Below, one piece after another: positions 35,783 through 49,712 of a stretch of 64,000 nucleotides of DNA. The DNA comes from Diphasiastrum complanatum (Eukaryota > Streptophyta > Lycopodiopsida > Lycopodiales > Lycopodiaceae). The stretch covers positions 23,603,641-23,667,640 of the forward strand of contig CM055095.1 in the NCBI GenBank assembly GCA_029204225.1, written 5' to 3'. The first letter of the stretch is position 1. Every line of letters begins with the position of its first letter. The notes under the pieces were generated by a model. The model worked only from the letters and a program-made list of their open reading frames with translations, was not told where the DNA came from and did no database searches. A program made the position numbers and the translations under genes.

Positions 35783-38700
35783 CTAATAATGAGCCATCCT
35801 CATCGCTTGTGATGAGGATCTTGTAAGGGACTGATCAGAATTTTCTAAAAGAATCTGAGTTAAGGAGTTCCTGGAAGAAAACACATATACTTTCTTCAAG
35901 ATTGAAAACTGAGGACCCACATAGGGTCCATATCTATTCACGTGATGCATCAGCAAATGCATGTATTCACTAACATAGATGACAGACGCACTTCCGAGGC
36001 TAGTCCATCCTTTGGATGGATCAAAGCCCCCAGAAACATGGCGAATTGCACCTAAAAAGAAGCAACTTGTCATTACTAAAAGACCTAAAAGCATCAGTGT
36101 CCTGAAATGCAACTGCCACCATGGACGTACTGCCCTATCACCTGTACAAGCACCTTCACTGTCCCCTTCCTCACCACTGAAGAGAGTTCTGTCAGAACAA
36201 TCCAAACGAGCTCCGCATGCTGCATTGTATGCTTCACAGGCAGAGTGGCACACACGAAGCCTGTTATCTCCATCCTTGTCACATCTTTGGATTGAGATCT
36301 GCACGAATCCAGGAAATTGTTAGATATGTGTTTCATGAAATACAAAAGCATTCATAATCAAGAAATAATTACATGGTTGCAAAAACACAATGTCAAACAG
36401 ACCATGAGGCGATGAGTAGTACATGTTAGAGGTGGAGTTTCTTGTTGTAAGAAAAAGATACGCAAACCATGTAAAATGCTTGCTTCATTGGCATCAATGG
36501 CGAAACTTGAAACAAAAGATGAGAAACATAGAGTTAAATCATCATCTCAGAAGGGTGCATTTGCAGCTATGTAAACAGGCACCTTGTAGGGCCATGGGCC
36601 TTCAGCCCCATGTTTAATGTCATCGATATTTAGCAGTTACCGTCTATGAGCAGATTACACTTTGAATACGCAGTTTTTGTACTCTATCTATATCTAGTTT
36701 TGATGACCGCATCTACAGATGTACTCATTCTCAACCTAGACTAGTACGAACAGCCTGTAGAGCCTCTACTCTGAAGGCATCCCCATCATCTTGGAGTTTA
36801 CAGATCCTACCTAATGTGGGGATACATTATTAGGCTAGCCTACAGTGACCCCAACTGTGTGTCGTCTGCAAGCCAAGACATACCTGGGAATTCAATAGCG
36901 CAAGCTATGCTGAAGGAAAAGCTTAGAATGAAAGGCGGGCTTGACCTAGTTGAGCTCTCCCTTGTCCATAGAAAATATGCAAGAGAAAGGGACTGGTGGA
37001 GTATAGCATGATCCCCCCCATATAGGAGGATAGATAAAGGAGATATCCATCGATGATTTAAGTCATGAGAACTATGCATACCAGGTCATATGACAAAGTT
37101 TAAAGGCAAGTGCACAAATTCTGGAAGATTAGCTTCAAAATGAGTAGGGGAGACAAAACTTCAAAATGATGACCTGATGAGAGATTGGGGTTATGATTGG
37201 ACCCTTACTTGTTTGAACCCGTAACACATTCTCAGTTGCAAGGATTGATTTATTCTTTCAAAGAAAACAGATATTGGACCACTGTTTTGTCATAAGCCTT
37301 ATGTTGAGCTTTATCAGCTGGTAGACGATGGAAGTAAGAGCTCATTCCACGTGTGCTTAAGGCCTATGAGAAATCTTCTAAGAAGGAACCCTAAATGGGC
37401 CCTAAAACCTTATAAAAAGATAATTTATAGGTCATTTGACAGTTCTAACTTCGCAGTTTCACGCTCATTGAGTACTTTGTTGGAGACTAATTGTTAGAAG
37501 ATCTTACTTGGACATTTCATATGATCTTCAACTAGTAACAAGAAAGTGTGATTTAAAGCCCTCTCACTTGATCCAAAACTTTTTTTAATGCACTATTTTT
37601 GACTGATTTTTTCCACTTTTATTTTAATATTTTTTAAACAACCGGTTTTTTTATCGATTTGCAATGCAAAAATTGAAATCTCAAAAAGAGCTTGAATCAA
37701 CTTCTAAATATGCTGGCAACCAGCAACATAGCTCCATCACAGAATGTTAGTATGTAGAATATTCTTTATTGCCTTGCTTGTGATCCAGAGAATATCGTGA
37801 TAAATCCCTACCTGCAGTGGATTGGGCATGCATTTTAAGCACCGGCAGACATGCCAGAAACTAGAATCTCAGATTTAAAGTGTTCTTATCTTTATACTGT
37901 TCAGTACATAGTACTTATTCATGCCCAAACAATGTGATTTCTTACCCAACAAGCAAGTCTTTTAGCTGCAGCTTGGCAATAACCGTTGTCAAATATGTGA
38001 AACAGTGATCGTCCGCTAGGAATTAACCGGTTATAGTTCGGCATAACAACAGCTGCTTCAAGTTGCTGTAGAACACTAGCTTCACTGGGAGCACAGTGCT
38101 GGCCGTAGACTTCACCAATTAACACATCTCCACATAGGGATAGACTAGACATCAGATTGCTGCTATTTTGACATGTGTAGCCAGCATAGTCTGAGCATCT
38201 GAATTCGCAAACACCATTGTCGCAGACACCACCATGTAAACTGCACTGTTCGTCACAACCAGCTGCATCCAAAAGACAGAAACCATCAGCAACTCGGGAA
38301 TTTACATCACATGTCAATTGGGACACATCCTTCCTCATACACCATATTTCCCACATTTAATAACATGAAAGTAAACACAGGAAACATGGAATGGCAGAAC
38401 AGGTATACTAACTACCACAGCGGACAAACACGAGTGAAATAATTTACCAGTTGAGCAATCCACCCCGGTATAGCCAGAGTAGCATTCACATACTCCAAAA
38501 GAAGTGCATTCTCCATTCCCACTGCATTCACCTGGGCAAGACCCTAGTAACGCAAGACAAACCGAGGAGAACAGTACATCACTATGTACTCCAAAACAAC
38601 CATGCTGGTAAACAAAGGTTAGTTGGCTGCCCACATAGACCTACAAGCCACTTAATCAAAAAATTAAGATTCCTGAGGCCACGAGCAGGCTGCAGGTTTG

Positions 38701-41700
38701 ACCTGAATCTGGACGTAGTTCTTTGCAATCAAAAGCTCATTGAAAATTTTACCAAATGGAAGGTTTTTTAGGGACAAATGACTAGAAATATATGTGATGG
38801 AAACTATGGATTTCAGGCTTGTTAGGCCACTTGCCATATTTTAGGGAAGCGATCAGGAGCCAAGGAAAGTGCCGATTGTTTTCCTGAAAGGATAAATGCC
38901 ATTGCACATGCTCACTATGGATGTGCATGTCTGTAGACACTGCCGTAAACGGCTGCATTCTCTGTTTGATGGATGGAGTTACTTGGATCGTAAGGTTCAT
39001 TGGAGAGCATAATACAATCACTCTGTAGAGGATAATTCCATGCTAACTCATTAAATTATCAGTCGAATTACTACCCATGGCGGAACTGAAGTTTCAAATT
39101 TTGCTGAATAGAATTTAAACTTCTGTATGGTAATATTAAAATGCTTAATAGCTGCTTGATTTATAAAAGCTCAAGTTCGGATCCTCTTTGAACTTTTTGC
39201 AATCTAGAATACCCTCCCAAGCACTACAACAGAATGGAAATGGCACTCACGACTACTGCAGTCATCGCCATTGAAACCTAGAAAACACTTGCATTTCCCC
39301 TCCATACATTCACCGTTCCAACTGCACTGATTGAGGCACTCCCCCGGGAGAGATGGATCAAACTCATCGCAAAGATCATGATACGACGGACACATCAACT
39401 CCCCTGCACAACGGTTCACAAAACCAGGTTCTGAACGACTACACGGAGAAAAACAAAACTGGAATAAAAAGCCTTTAAATTGATCATTCTCTATATCCCG
39501 CACTACTGATCAAGGGATTAGTTCTAACCATTAAAGCCAGGAAAGTGGATTGCTCCACCATTTTCAGGGCATGTCCTCCAGATCCCATCCACGGCAACCT
39601 GCGTAGACATCCTCAATGCATGATTTAATAGAGGCCTTCCAGCACACCCACACGAATTCTACCTCATTTCAACAGCCTCACTACTCAGCATTGGTTATAC
39701 AAGTTCATTCATCACATCCGGTAAAAAAAAAACAACGCACCTCAAGAACCCTATTAGTACAGCGATGCTGATAGCAGCCATTTCCCTGTGTCAACGTTCC
39801 CCTCACAAACCCCATCCGCACCAGTGAAGAGGACATGCACCTGAAATATGTAAGATCAAAGAGTATTGACACACTGGAAGTGGCAACTGCACAAAAAATT
39901 ACATGTTTTGGAGCTCAAGTACAGGAATGACTCAATTCACGTTGATATTTGGCAAAGCTTTCTTCAATGAACTTTGTGCAGCTACAACTGCATGGATTGT
40001 GAAAAGGATATCAGCAGTTTGAGAATAAGCCACAAATAAATATGATCACTCTCAAATGTTATTTGGCATTGGACCATGGTCAAATACACAGACTCGTATG
40101 TATTTTTGAGAAGGAATTTTGGAACTGCTCCTGCAAGTATCGAACATTAATGACATCCTACACCACAGCAATCGTCATAATAGAACCACTGATTAAACTC
40201 CAAGTTTGCAGTAAAGATATCTTGATAAAAACACCTCTCAGCAATGACAATGTACCCTACGATACATATTACAGCTAATTCATTTCGGGTTTCTATTTAC
40301 TCCTGCGATATTATTAGTATATTTGACGCATTTTTTTATTTTAACATATGCTTTTAGAGTCTTCTAGAATGACCTGAAGATTGGAATTCACAAGGTAGTG
40401 GCTTCGCCATTTGGGCCCAAGTTTTCCCTCCATAGTTCCTAGGAGATTAAGGACTTATATGATGCTGTGTCTGTGATTTGTGTTCATACCTGTGACGATA
40501 TATTATCTACTGAGACGGCGAAGGGATCGGGGACATGGGGAGAATATTAAGCTTGATCAGAACATGAGTGACGTTTAAAGTTCAGTACTTTGTGGTATAA
40601 TCACGTAAATAATGAGGTCAATAATAAATATAAAGATATTGTATCCAGAAAGAGGAACTAAGATTAGATTCGCTTGGTGTACAAGCTGTTCAAAGTACGT
40701 ACAGCTAAATGTATAAAGCTGTAGTTTAAAAATGTAATGGCACACCTCGAATCATGTCCACGCATCTCTCCCAACATCTTATCTGGTGGACGGGCACTAT
40801 TTGAATCAGTACAAGAACCATCCGAATAGGCCACAAAATAAGCACAGTAATCCGCCAAAGATGATTGTCCACCTGCACACCATAGCATTGTACATGAGAA
40901 CCTTGAAAACGGCCAAATTTTTGGTCATTTGCTACAGAGACTAGAATTCATTCAATGTACTTAATAACAAAAAGGCAAGAATACTTGCCACAAGAAGTTG
41001 TAAGGCCGAAGCAAGCCAAATAAATCTATTTTCATGAAACAATCTGGTTACTGGATAAATGAAGCCAGAACTGTGTTAATTTGTCAAAGTAGCAGCAGAG
41101 GCAAGTGATAGATTCTTATCAGAACGTTAGACAACTTCTCTGAAAATAGAGCATTCACAAATCTTCTTGAAAGCTTACACAATTTTCAGCGAATCAAAGA
41201 AATCAAAACTCCCGTCATATATCCTGCCACTTTTCCTGCAGTCTTTAAAATTAGTCATAGCACAAGCTCACCTTTATTGGCTTCTGAAAAGTACCTAGCC
41301 CAGCTAGGAAGGTCACCAGTGTATCTCACAATAGGACAATAACCTTCTGCTTCTCTATTGTAAATGCATCCAGATGAGTGGGTTGAATTGCAGTGGTAAG
41401 CTCCTTTCCAATGATTGCATGGAGTAGTAAGAAATTCCTCTCCTTGATGGCGACCCCAATCAAGCTGCTCTGCCATACTATAGTTTGCACGGTACCACCC
41501 ACTGTCCTCTAACAATGCAAGGGTCATTGCTGACACCACTGAGCGAGTATCGACAGATCCAGTCATGATCTCATTCATTAGCAACCTCTTCTCCCAGTGC
41601 GAACCTGGCATTGACAGATTATTGGTTCTTGAGAACAAAATACCAATCAAGAGCAACCCACCGTCACCCGTGAACATCAAATTCTTTGCAAAATGGCACT

Positions 41701-44700
41701 AGGAAAGCTGGTATGTAGAAGAGTAAAGAATATCAAGGTTTCACACACCTGCAGTGCCTCTTCCACCACCATCTTCTAATTCTAGACCACGGAAATTTTC
41801 AGAGTAGGCCTGAACATACATAACAAAAGTGTGAAGCTCAAATATGTACATGATTGAAATTTGAAACATAGCATCCTCTTGGGTCATAAGCTATAGCGTT
41901 AAAGACTCTGATGACTCTAGTAAAAAACATATGAAAGCAACATAACAGAGTCTAGATTTTCTAAGAAGATGTCTTGGACATCCCATCGGCAAAGAATTAA
42001 CTATGACTTAGCAGTAAAAAAAAGTTGGCGAATACCCCGTAATGTTGCCGTGAGTGCATCATAACTCTTGGCAGAACTACCCGAGTCACAATGCGACCAA
42101 GTCTAGAGTCAGACGACTGTGCAACAACCTGCATCATGCCAAAAAGGTAAAAAAGTTCAGCGTTCTGAATTGAGAGAGCCAACACACTTCGGGTGACAAG
42201 AGTAAAGAGTAAAGCAATCTATGACTTGCTCTTTCCAACGACTTGATAGCCAGAAAATTGAATCCAACTTTAACCACCCTAAAGCAAACCAGCTAAACAG
42301 TTTCTATTGTCCTGACTTTCCTCACATTAGGTCCTATCCCAATTAAATGACACAAAAATTCGTATATTTTCTATTATATTAGAAGCAATCCATAGTACAT
42401 TGATATTTGTCTACACAAAAAATATGCATTTAGTTATTTATGCACACGTACAATTCTCTTTAACTCATTTTCGGAGCATTAATGTCAAAGATTCAAAACC
42501 AGACACTACTGGGTTCCTGCCTGAGTCTAAGTGCAGTCCTAGATGCATTAGTGCTAGCTACCAATGTCTACGTGTAACAACCTGTCCAGTTTAGGAGTCG
42601 ACATATGCAATGCAGCAGTCTGACCACTGCCACATGTCCTACTTATAAGCTTGCCTCAAGACACATGCTTTGAGCACAAGCCTATGATACTTTTAGCTAT
42701 AAAGTGTACCACAATTCTGTAGCAATCAGCACTTGGAATAAACATATGCAGGCATTTCCATTTCAAAATATGCTTAAACTAGGAAGACAAACACTTTCTT
42801 CACTCAGTTTAATAAGTGATACGAGAAAAGAACTGAGTGGCAGTGTCTCAGCCAATGTGGTAACACAATCTTTAGCTAGTTGAAAAAGCATATGCAAGCC
42901 ACAAATGCATATGTCCAAGCCAATTCATAGTTTAAACTTTTCTCCAATTGACATTTTATCATGAGAATTTCCTGAAAACCTGACAGTGACTCGACATATT
43001 CTACACCATGAAAACCATAAAAACAGAAGTTCACTTCTCCGATGGTGCCAACAGACCACCTAGAAATTTACTTGATCCCCATTCACTTGAACTAAATCTT
43101 AACACCCATTGGCTACCTTAACTAACATTTTGAAGGCAGAGAACAAATCACTACCTCATTGCGTCTGCGCTTGCTTTGAGCACAAGCCTATGATACTTTT
43201 AGCTATAAAGTGTCACACAATTCTGTATACAGCAATCAGCACTTGGAATAAACATATGCAGGCATTCAAGATCAAAAATATGCTCGCTTCACATTAAACT
43301 AGGAAGACAATCACTTTCTTCACTCAGTTAAATAAGTGACATGAGAAAAGAACTGAGTGGCAGTGTCTCAGCCAATGTGGTAGCACAATCTTTAGCTAGT
43401 TGAACAAGCATATGCAAGCCACAAATGCATATGTCCAAGCCAATTCATAGTTTAAACTTTTCTCTCCAATTGACATTTTATCATGAGAATGAAAACCATA
43501 AAAACAGAAGTTCACTTCTCCGATGGTGCCAACAGACCACCTAAAAATTTACTTGATCCCCTTGTGTCAATGATTCACTTGAACTAAATCTTAACACCCA
43601 TTGGTTACCTTAACTAGCATTTTGAAGGCAGAGAACAAATCACTACCTGATTGCGTCTGCGCTTGCGTTCATCACGAAAGTGAGCAAATGCATGTGGATC
43701 AAAGCCCAGAACGTGCATAACCTACAAAAGTCAAACATCAAAGCATTCAAGTGATCTGATTTAAGAAAAACCAAGATATTGCCTAACCTAGATAAATAAA
43801 ATGTGAACAACATACTGGCTAACAAAATTTCCATTTGAAAGAGAAGATCGTGTTGAGACTACAAGTAAAATCGATGTAAAGCACCACAGAGATCTTAATC
43901 AGATCAAATTTATTATAATATCTTGCAACCAAAGAAAAGTTTAAGGTCCAGGTCTGAATGATAGAAAAATTTACCTCATGAATTAAAGTGGCCGATAGAA
44001 GTGTTTCTGCCTCTGCTGTCAAATGCCGTGGCGCTACATTGACATGACCTACATGTTTGAATTTTTAGTGAAAAGCAATGGAACACCTAACGACCTGACA
44101 GAAAGAAGAAAAGCAACTGCCAAGTACATACTACAAACCAGCAACAGCCCATTGTCAAGGAGTTTGAATTTCTTTGAAGATGATGGAAACTTTTGAAATA
44201 TGAATTCCCATCAAACATGTACGTGTAACGCATAGTTTCTGATCTACTGCATCACAATCTAGCTGACTCATACATCTTAGACACAAATAAGGACAAGCTT
44301 TAGTTTTGATTGTGCACGGACCGCCATATCTCTGCACATAAGTTTCAACCAATTCTTGCAGATGAAAGTCTAAACATCCATCCAGGCAATTCAAAAGGCA
44401 GCAAATTGCACCTCTTTCGAACGGTGCCTCTACAATCTAAGATTGAAAAAATGAAGATGTCATTAGATGACAAAGAGAGATAGTTGGTAAAATGGAGACT
44501 TTACGAAAAGATTGGCAAGTCTACTGACATAATCTTAAGAGTCCATCTTACATAAGTTCCTACATCCTCCATTAAGGACTCCTCAAGGCAAAACTGTGAC
44601 ATTCTGAAGAGGGGTATCACAACCTCCATGTGTATTATCAAAATAAAGCAAGCAACTTTAGTGATTCTCAAGTAGCTAACAACTTATTCTAAGAGAAGTA

Positions 44701-46522
44701 ACCTGAAATTAAAGAACAACCCTAATGAGTGTCAATTTGAGCTTCTTGGAGGTGTCATAGAGCAAGATAAGCATACAATATGTAAAGATGCTTGATATAA
44801 GTTGTAAGTCATGCATACAGTACATAAAGATTACAAACCTTGCGACGCACAAGAAGTGGAGATATATTCATAATATCATATATATAAAATGTTGAAAGAA
44901 ACTGTCCTCTCATATTTCAAGACGTGACATTAAATTTTCAATGAAATTGTCATTAAAGGAAGGTACTGGATATACGAATGAGTATTGCCAACTTTACTGG
45001 CACATGGAGGCCTAAATATTACTAGTAAGTGCTCGTCAAGTCACTTTGGATAATAAAAAATTCAAAGTGCCTCATATAATATCATAGAAGTGTCCCGTTC
45101 CGGAACGCTCCCGGGTTTCAGAAATCAGCCGCGTTTCGGGTCGGAACACAACAATTTTTTTTTTTGAAAAATTTTTGGAACCATGTGTGGGAGTGGGAAA
45201 AACAACATGTAGGCTTGTAAAAAAAATTATACATCACTATTAAAATTTGATGCAAACAACAATGTGTCAAGAGCTACTCAGGAAGGCATTCTTCGAAGTT
45301 CGCATATGTAACATTAACTAGCAAAGCATATACAGGCTAATACAGTACAGTAGCTCAAGGCTCAAGCACATGTATTGCCCTGCAAGTTTTATAGTTGATA
45401 AAAAATGTTGATCTACTGTTATCAATTTTCTTGAGAAAGTTGCTTAAACATCCTTTGGCCAAGGCTGGATGCTAGTAATACATATGTATGGAAGTTGTAC
45501 ATTTGCTTCTCTGACTAACTATGAAATGATGCCCTAAACACTAAACCTTGCTTCTTTTTACATTTTTGCCTTAACATGCCTATTCAGCTTTGGGTTCTAT
45601 AGAATATGTTCAGAGCCCTTGTGAATTACAATTTTACTCTGCAGTTGAGATGATTAAGTGCTGCCGGCAGTCATGCCAATAATAGAAAACTGGAATACGT
45701 ATGCGAAATGGGGCATAGTGGCAAAAAAAAAATCAAGTTTTTTTGGGAACTGCATTCTGGAACGCTGAGTACGGAACCTAGGCTCCCAGAACGCAATTCC
45801 GACGCAACTTAGCTAGCATCCAGCCTTGGCCAAAGGATGTTCAAGCAACTTTCTCGAGACTAAATAGATAACAGTAGATCAACGTTTTTAATCAACTATA
45901 AAACCTGCAGGGAAATACATGTGCCTGAGCCTTAAGCTATTGTGCTGTATTAGCCTGTATATGCTTTGCTAGTTAGTGTTACATATCCAAACTTCAAAGA
46001 ATGCCTTCCTGAGTAGCTCTTGACACATTGTTGTTTGCATCAAATTTCAATAGTGATGTATAATTTTTTTTACAGGTCTACATGTTGTTTTTTCCCACTC
46101 CCACTCATGGTTCCAAAAAAATTTCAAAAGAACAAAAACAAAAACAAAATTTGCAGTGTTCCAATACAGAACCTGCTGATTTCCAAAACTGTTCCGGAGC
46201 GCACGTTCCGGAACGGGACGCATCTATGGATGCTAGCAATACATTGCCTTAACATGCCTATTCAGCTTTGGGTTCTATAGAATATGTCAGGGCCTTTGTG
46301 AATTACAATTTACTCTGCAGTTGAGATGATGAAGTGCTGCTGGCAGTCATGCCAGTAATAGAAAACTGGAATATGTATGTGAGATGGGGCACAGTGGCAA
46401 AAAAAAATTCCAGTTATTTTAGGAACTGCGTTCCAGAACACAGTGTTCAATCCCAAAACGCTGTGCTGACGCAACTTAGTATAATATCCAAGCTAATAAC
46501 TGGTCCTACCAATGTGAGAAAG

Positions 46523-46598
<76 letters not shown>

Positions 46599-49551
46599 GT
46601 TACTCCCAGGCTTCTCGTCTATTACATACACATGGTGTTGCTAGCATGTGCTTATACTGCACTAAGAATTTGGGTGGGTTTCGAAAACATAAACTTTTAT
46701 TTTCAAAAGTCCATATATTGGACTTCGTAAAACAAAACAATGGGTCGAATAGATGAAATATCAACTTGCATCATAACTTCACGGCTAAATGATAAAATTT
46801 AATGTATAACCATTACCTCTAGTCAAGAATCAAATGACCCCGTAGTAAGGGGCTCTAATGTCGTTAGCCTAAAGTCGAAGTGTTAGCATTCAAATATAAG
46901 GGCAATTCCGCAGAAAACTTCCTAATAGTTCAATGCGCTATTTTTTTCCCTGTTCTTGTATGTCGATATCTTCAAGGAGGACATGCTATTAAAGGAGCCG
47001 TAGGTGCAAACTTTCATCAATCATGTTACTTCACAATATATACACATGTTTCTCGTTAAATGTTGGACAAGTTTAAATCGCAACAGCACACATTTCTTTG
47101 GTTTATTTCCATTTTTTAATCAAGCACCTTTTCGTACCTTTTCCTTCTTCACTAGTGGACAAGGATTCACTCTTTCAAAATTTAAAAAAAAGAGCTTACC
47201 AGCTATAGCACGCCCCCATTGGTCACGCTCACACGCCACAGCCCAAGCAAGTGTATTGCCAGTGGTCGGCCTTGTCGTAACAAGAAGAACTAAATCCGCA
47301 TCCAATACACCCTCTACAAGATTAACATGATGCATAATCAAAGAACAACCAAAAAAGTGGCTACAATACAAAAGTCCCTTGTTGAAAGAAGCACTCAAAT
47401 TTTAACATCAAAATGAAAAGCATCACAAAAATGGTTATCCACCAAAAAACTTTTTTCCAGCCTTAATCAACCACGTCCTTATCTCATATGAAAACCAAGC
47501 CACAATTAATATGCCCAAATTTGTTGATTCAAAGTAGCACTACTCTTTAGTCTCTCAACTATACAAAACCTACAAATAGCTCCCCAACTTATGATTCCAC
47601 CTGCTTCAGAATTGGGTGGGTATAAACTATACAAATCAGCACAAATCATGGCTCAGAACTGGGTTAATCCCGAAAGAATTGGGGATGAAAAACTTTTTTA
47701 AAAATCATATATACTGCTAAAAAAATATCTGTTGTCTACAATGCTTCTTATAGAAATTAGATTGCAAATCCATACATATAGTACATTGTTCCTTGTAGAA
47801 AGTTGAAAACAAACTAGTGTTCACAAAACCACAAAAATCAGTTCCCAGGTAACTCATTGACAAACTGTGACTCGTTCACCAACGAATCTCAAACTACCCC
47901 AAACCATCTCATAGAATTGATACACAAACATCCATGATAGTTTCAAAGCAAGAAATATGCAACCTACCATCAACATATTGACGAGGCAATTGTACACCAC
48001 CATCTTGACCACAAGCGGAATATCCACTAAGCCGCAATGGCCCCTTGACTCGCTCTACAGATAAAGCTCGCCTAAACCATCCGGCTGTTTCACCCAAAGC
48101 CTAAAAATGACAACAAAGCCATCACATGCAAATACTTTAAAATCTATATTGAATCTCTAATCATTGATCCCCAATCCAAATGTGAATGTTTATTGTGCAT
48201 GAAAAACTATTTGTGATTTGAGTTTATTCAAATCACAATTTAAATTCATTGAACAAAATAGACTCATAAGTTCGAATCATTCTTACTTGAGTAGTTTTGA
48301 AAGACAGAACATGGAAAAATTGAACAGGGTTATTCCAAAAAAGGTCTTTAAGAAGCTACATGGTTGGTTAAACTTTTCAAGGCTGGCGTGACTATAGTAC
48401 TTGCCTCTTGAATGAAGCAGCTACTAAAAGTTGAGTAGCTATACAAAAAACACCAAGGCAAATCTTTCAATACTTTATACTCATAGCCATGTTGGGACCC
48501 ACTTCACATAGAATAAGCAAACAATGTGAAAAGCATGCATGTCCATCCAAAAACAAATATATGCCTAGGAACTTGGGCCAAGCTTGGGCATAGAATAAAT
48601 TACGATCAGAGCTCAAATAGAAACTTGAATTGTACTTAAGTGTTGATTGATGGTGAAGGTAAGTTCCTTGAGCTTCACTCCAAGTTCCAACATTATCTTT
48701 GAAGCAAAGACATAGTCAACTGCAAGCACACTTCTTGTAGCAGATGCTCTAGACCATAATTAAGCTTTGTGCACAGAGCAAGCCATTGTGTTCATACCTC
48801 ATGAAGTCGTTTTTTCTTGTCTTCACTAGAAATATCTTCACTCGTACAATTGTACCAACAATCACCATAAACAGGTGGTTCTGAGCGCGGATTGCACGCA
48901 GGAACTCCAAATACACCATTTGATGTGGGCTCCCCTAGCTGTTGAGCATCGTATGGGTAAGAAAACTTCTTCTAAAGAGTAATTGCAGTCATATGCCAGG
49001 CAAAATGGAATTTATTCAAATTTTATCATGTTTACTAGTATCCCAATCATAAACAGTTACACCAAGGATCACACATCTCTGCATTTAGAAGGAACTTTCG
49101 AAATATTCAAAAATTACCACAAGCTTCACGTGATCCAAAATAAAAGCATGACAAACTAAATCCAATAAATTTGGGGGCTCACTTTAACAATATCTCCAAC
49201 GGCTCGACAGTCACGTTCCGGAGAATGGCCTACCGCATCATAATTTAAAAAAATTCGAATTGCTTCTCTTTTATCTAAGTCCTTGTCTACCTTCCTTTCG
49301 GCTAGTAAACCTCTACGTTGTTTGCTGTTCTCAAAAATGTTAGCCCTTGCAAAGTAAAGTTGAGGTGTAACTGTGTATTCCTTTAAGCCAAAACGTCGAC
49401 GTTGCTCTAAAATCTCCCCATGAATACATGAATGTGAGTGGGGAGATTCTGTAACCTCAGATAAATGCTTATGCTGATGTATCGCCTCCTGGTCAGCTTT
49501 GCAAGTCACAGCTCCTGATAAAAGAAGAAGGAACAAAATCTGCACATCCAT
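35783..49551 (-). CDS. Leishmanolysin-like zinc metallopeptidase (M8 family), 16 coding exons
   Basis: Exons, 5' to 3': 49551-49183, 48938-48798, 48100-47968, 47313-47200, 44048-43975, 43721-43647, 42128-42036, 41809-41749, 41604-41272, 40872-40746, 39840-39741, 39598-39529, 39403-39251, 38543-38448, 38262-37946, 36298-35783. All introns are GT-AG and phases agree, giving 923 codons. Residues 1-17 (MDVQILFLLLLSGAVTC) look like a signal peptide. The zinc site is HEVMH at 276-280, split by an intron, with the third His in GSHWE at 356 and the Met-turn NEIMTG at 367, as in M8 peptidases. Cys-rich EGF-like modules fill about 565-700. A hydrophobic helix at about 817-838 and a tail of about 85 residues suggest a membrane-anchored, lumen/exterior-facing enzyme. 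Order and motifs match the single plant leishmanolysin-like gene. The substrate is unknown. Confidence 0.93.
36299..37945 (-). other. Peptidase intron 15
   Basis: A 1.65-kb intron between the last two coding exons, flanked by TGG/GTAAGAA and TTCGTGCAG/ATC. It is AT-rich with no inserted coding element recognised. Confidence 0.7.
42665..43672. repeat. Tandem duplication (~506-bp period) spanning the end of peptidase exon 6
   Basis: Copy 43172-43672 includes the 3' end of exon 6 and its donor site (AATCAG/GTAGTG). Copy 42665-43171 repeats the intron part and ends with the same exon piece (GCGCAGACGCAATGAG/GTAGTG, about 43142-43172). Both contain TTGAGCACAAGCCTATGATA near one edge. Small indels and substitutions separate them. 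Confidence 0.93.
45091..46220. repeat. Foldback repeat, ~390-bp arms with ~337-bp loop
   Basis: 45091-45474 matches the reverse complement of 45812-46220. The arms start with TCCCGTTCCGGAACG at the outer ends and finish with GGCCAAGGCTGGATGCTAG at the inner ends. They differ by small indels and substitutions, so the hairpin is imperfect. It lies inside intron 4 of the peptidase gene. Confidence 0.93.
45566..46479. repeat. Direct repeat around one arm of the foldback
   Basis: 45566-45811 and 46244-46479 are direct copies. Both start TTGCCTTAACATGCCTATTC and end GACGCAACTTAG, and both carry the GAACGC-type motif block near their right end. The first copy forms most of the foldback loop, and the second follows the right arm. 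Confidence 0.92.
46525..46594. repeat. (TC)n microsatellite in intron 4
   Basis: About 35 perfect TC units. Frames reading LSLSLS across it are artefacts. Confidence 0.95.
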
Positions 49552-49712
49552 ATCAGCATGGGATCACTCACTAGAAGCCAGAATTAAGCAAAATTTACTG
49601 ACTCGAACAAAAAATGTTCCAATTACTAGGAAAAGTTGAACATCTATGCACTCACAGGCGAAAAAGGAAATCATAATACTTATCCAATCATTAAATTTAG
49701 AATCCTTGTCCA

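Larger units (their letters stand above)
44049..47199 (-). other. Peptidase intron 4 (3.15 kb) carrying repeats
   Basis: The largest intron, from GCTG/GTAAGCTC at 47199 to ACATGTAG/GTCATG at 44049. It holds a foldback structure (45091-46220), a direct repeat and a (TC)n tract. No exon is missing here: exons 4 and 5 join in phase as AIAGHVNVAPRHLTAE. Confidence 0.8.

Noticed and set aside
38262-38356. Extension of peptidase exon 15 upstream (RKDVSQLTCDVNSR)
   Set aside because: No acceptor there keeps the phase. The acceptor TTTTGGATGCAG/CTGGTTGTGAC at 38262 restores the expected Cys-rich sequence.
44155-44394. Cys-containing minus-strand ORF inside peptidase intron 4, considered as an exon
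   Set aside because: Exons 4 and 5 join in phase as AIAGHVNVAPRHL, which fits the family without an insert, and the ORF lacks suitable splice borders.
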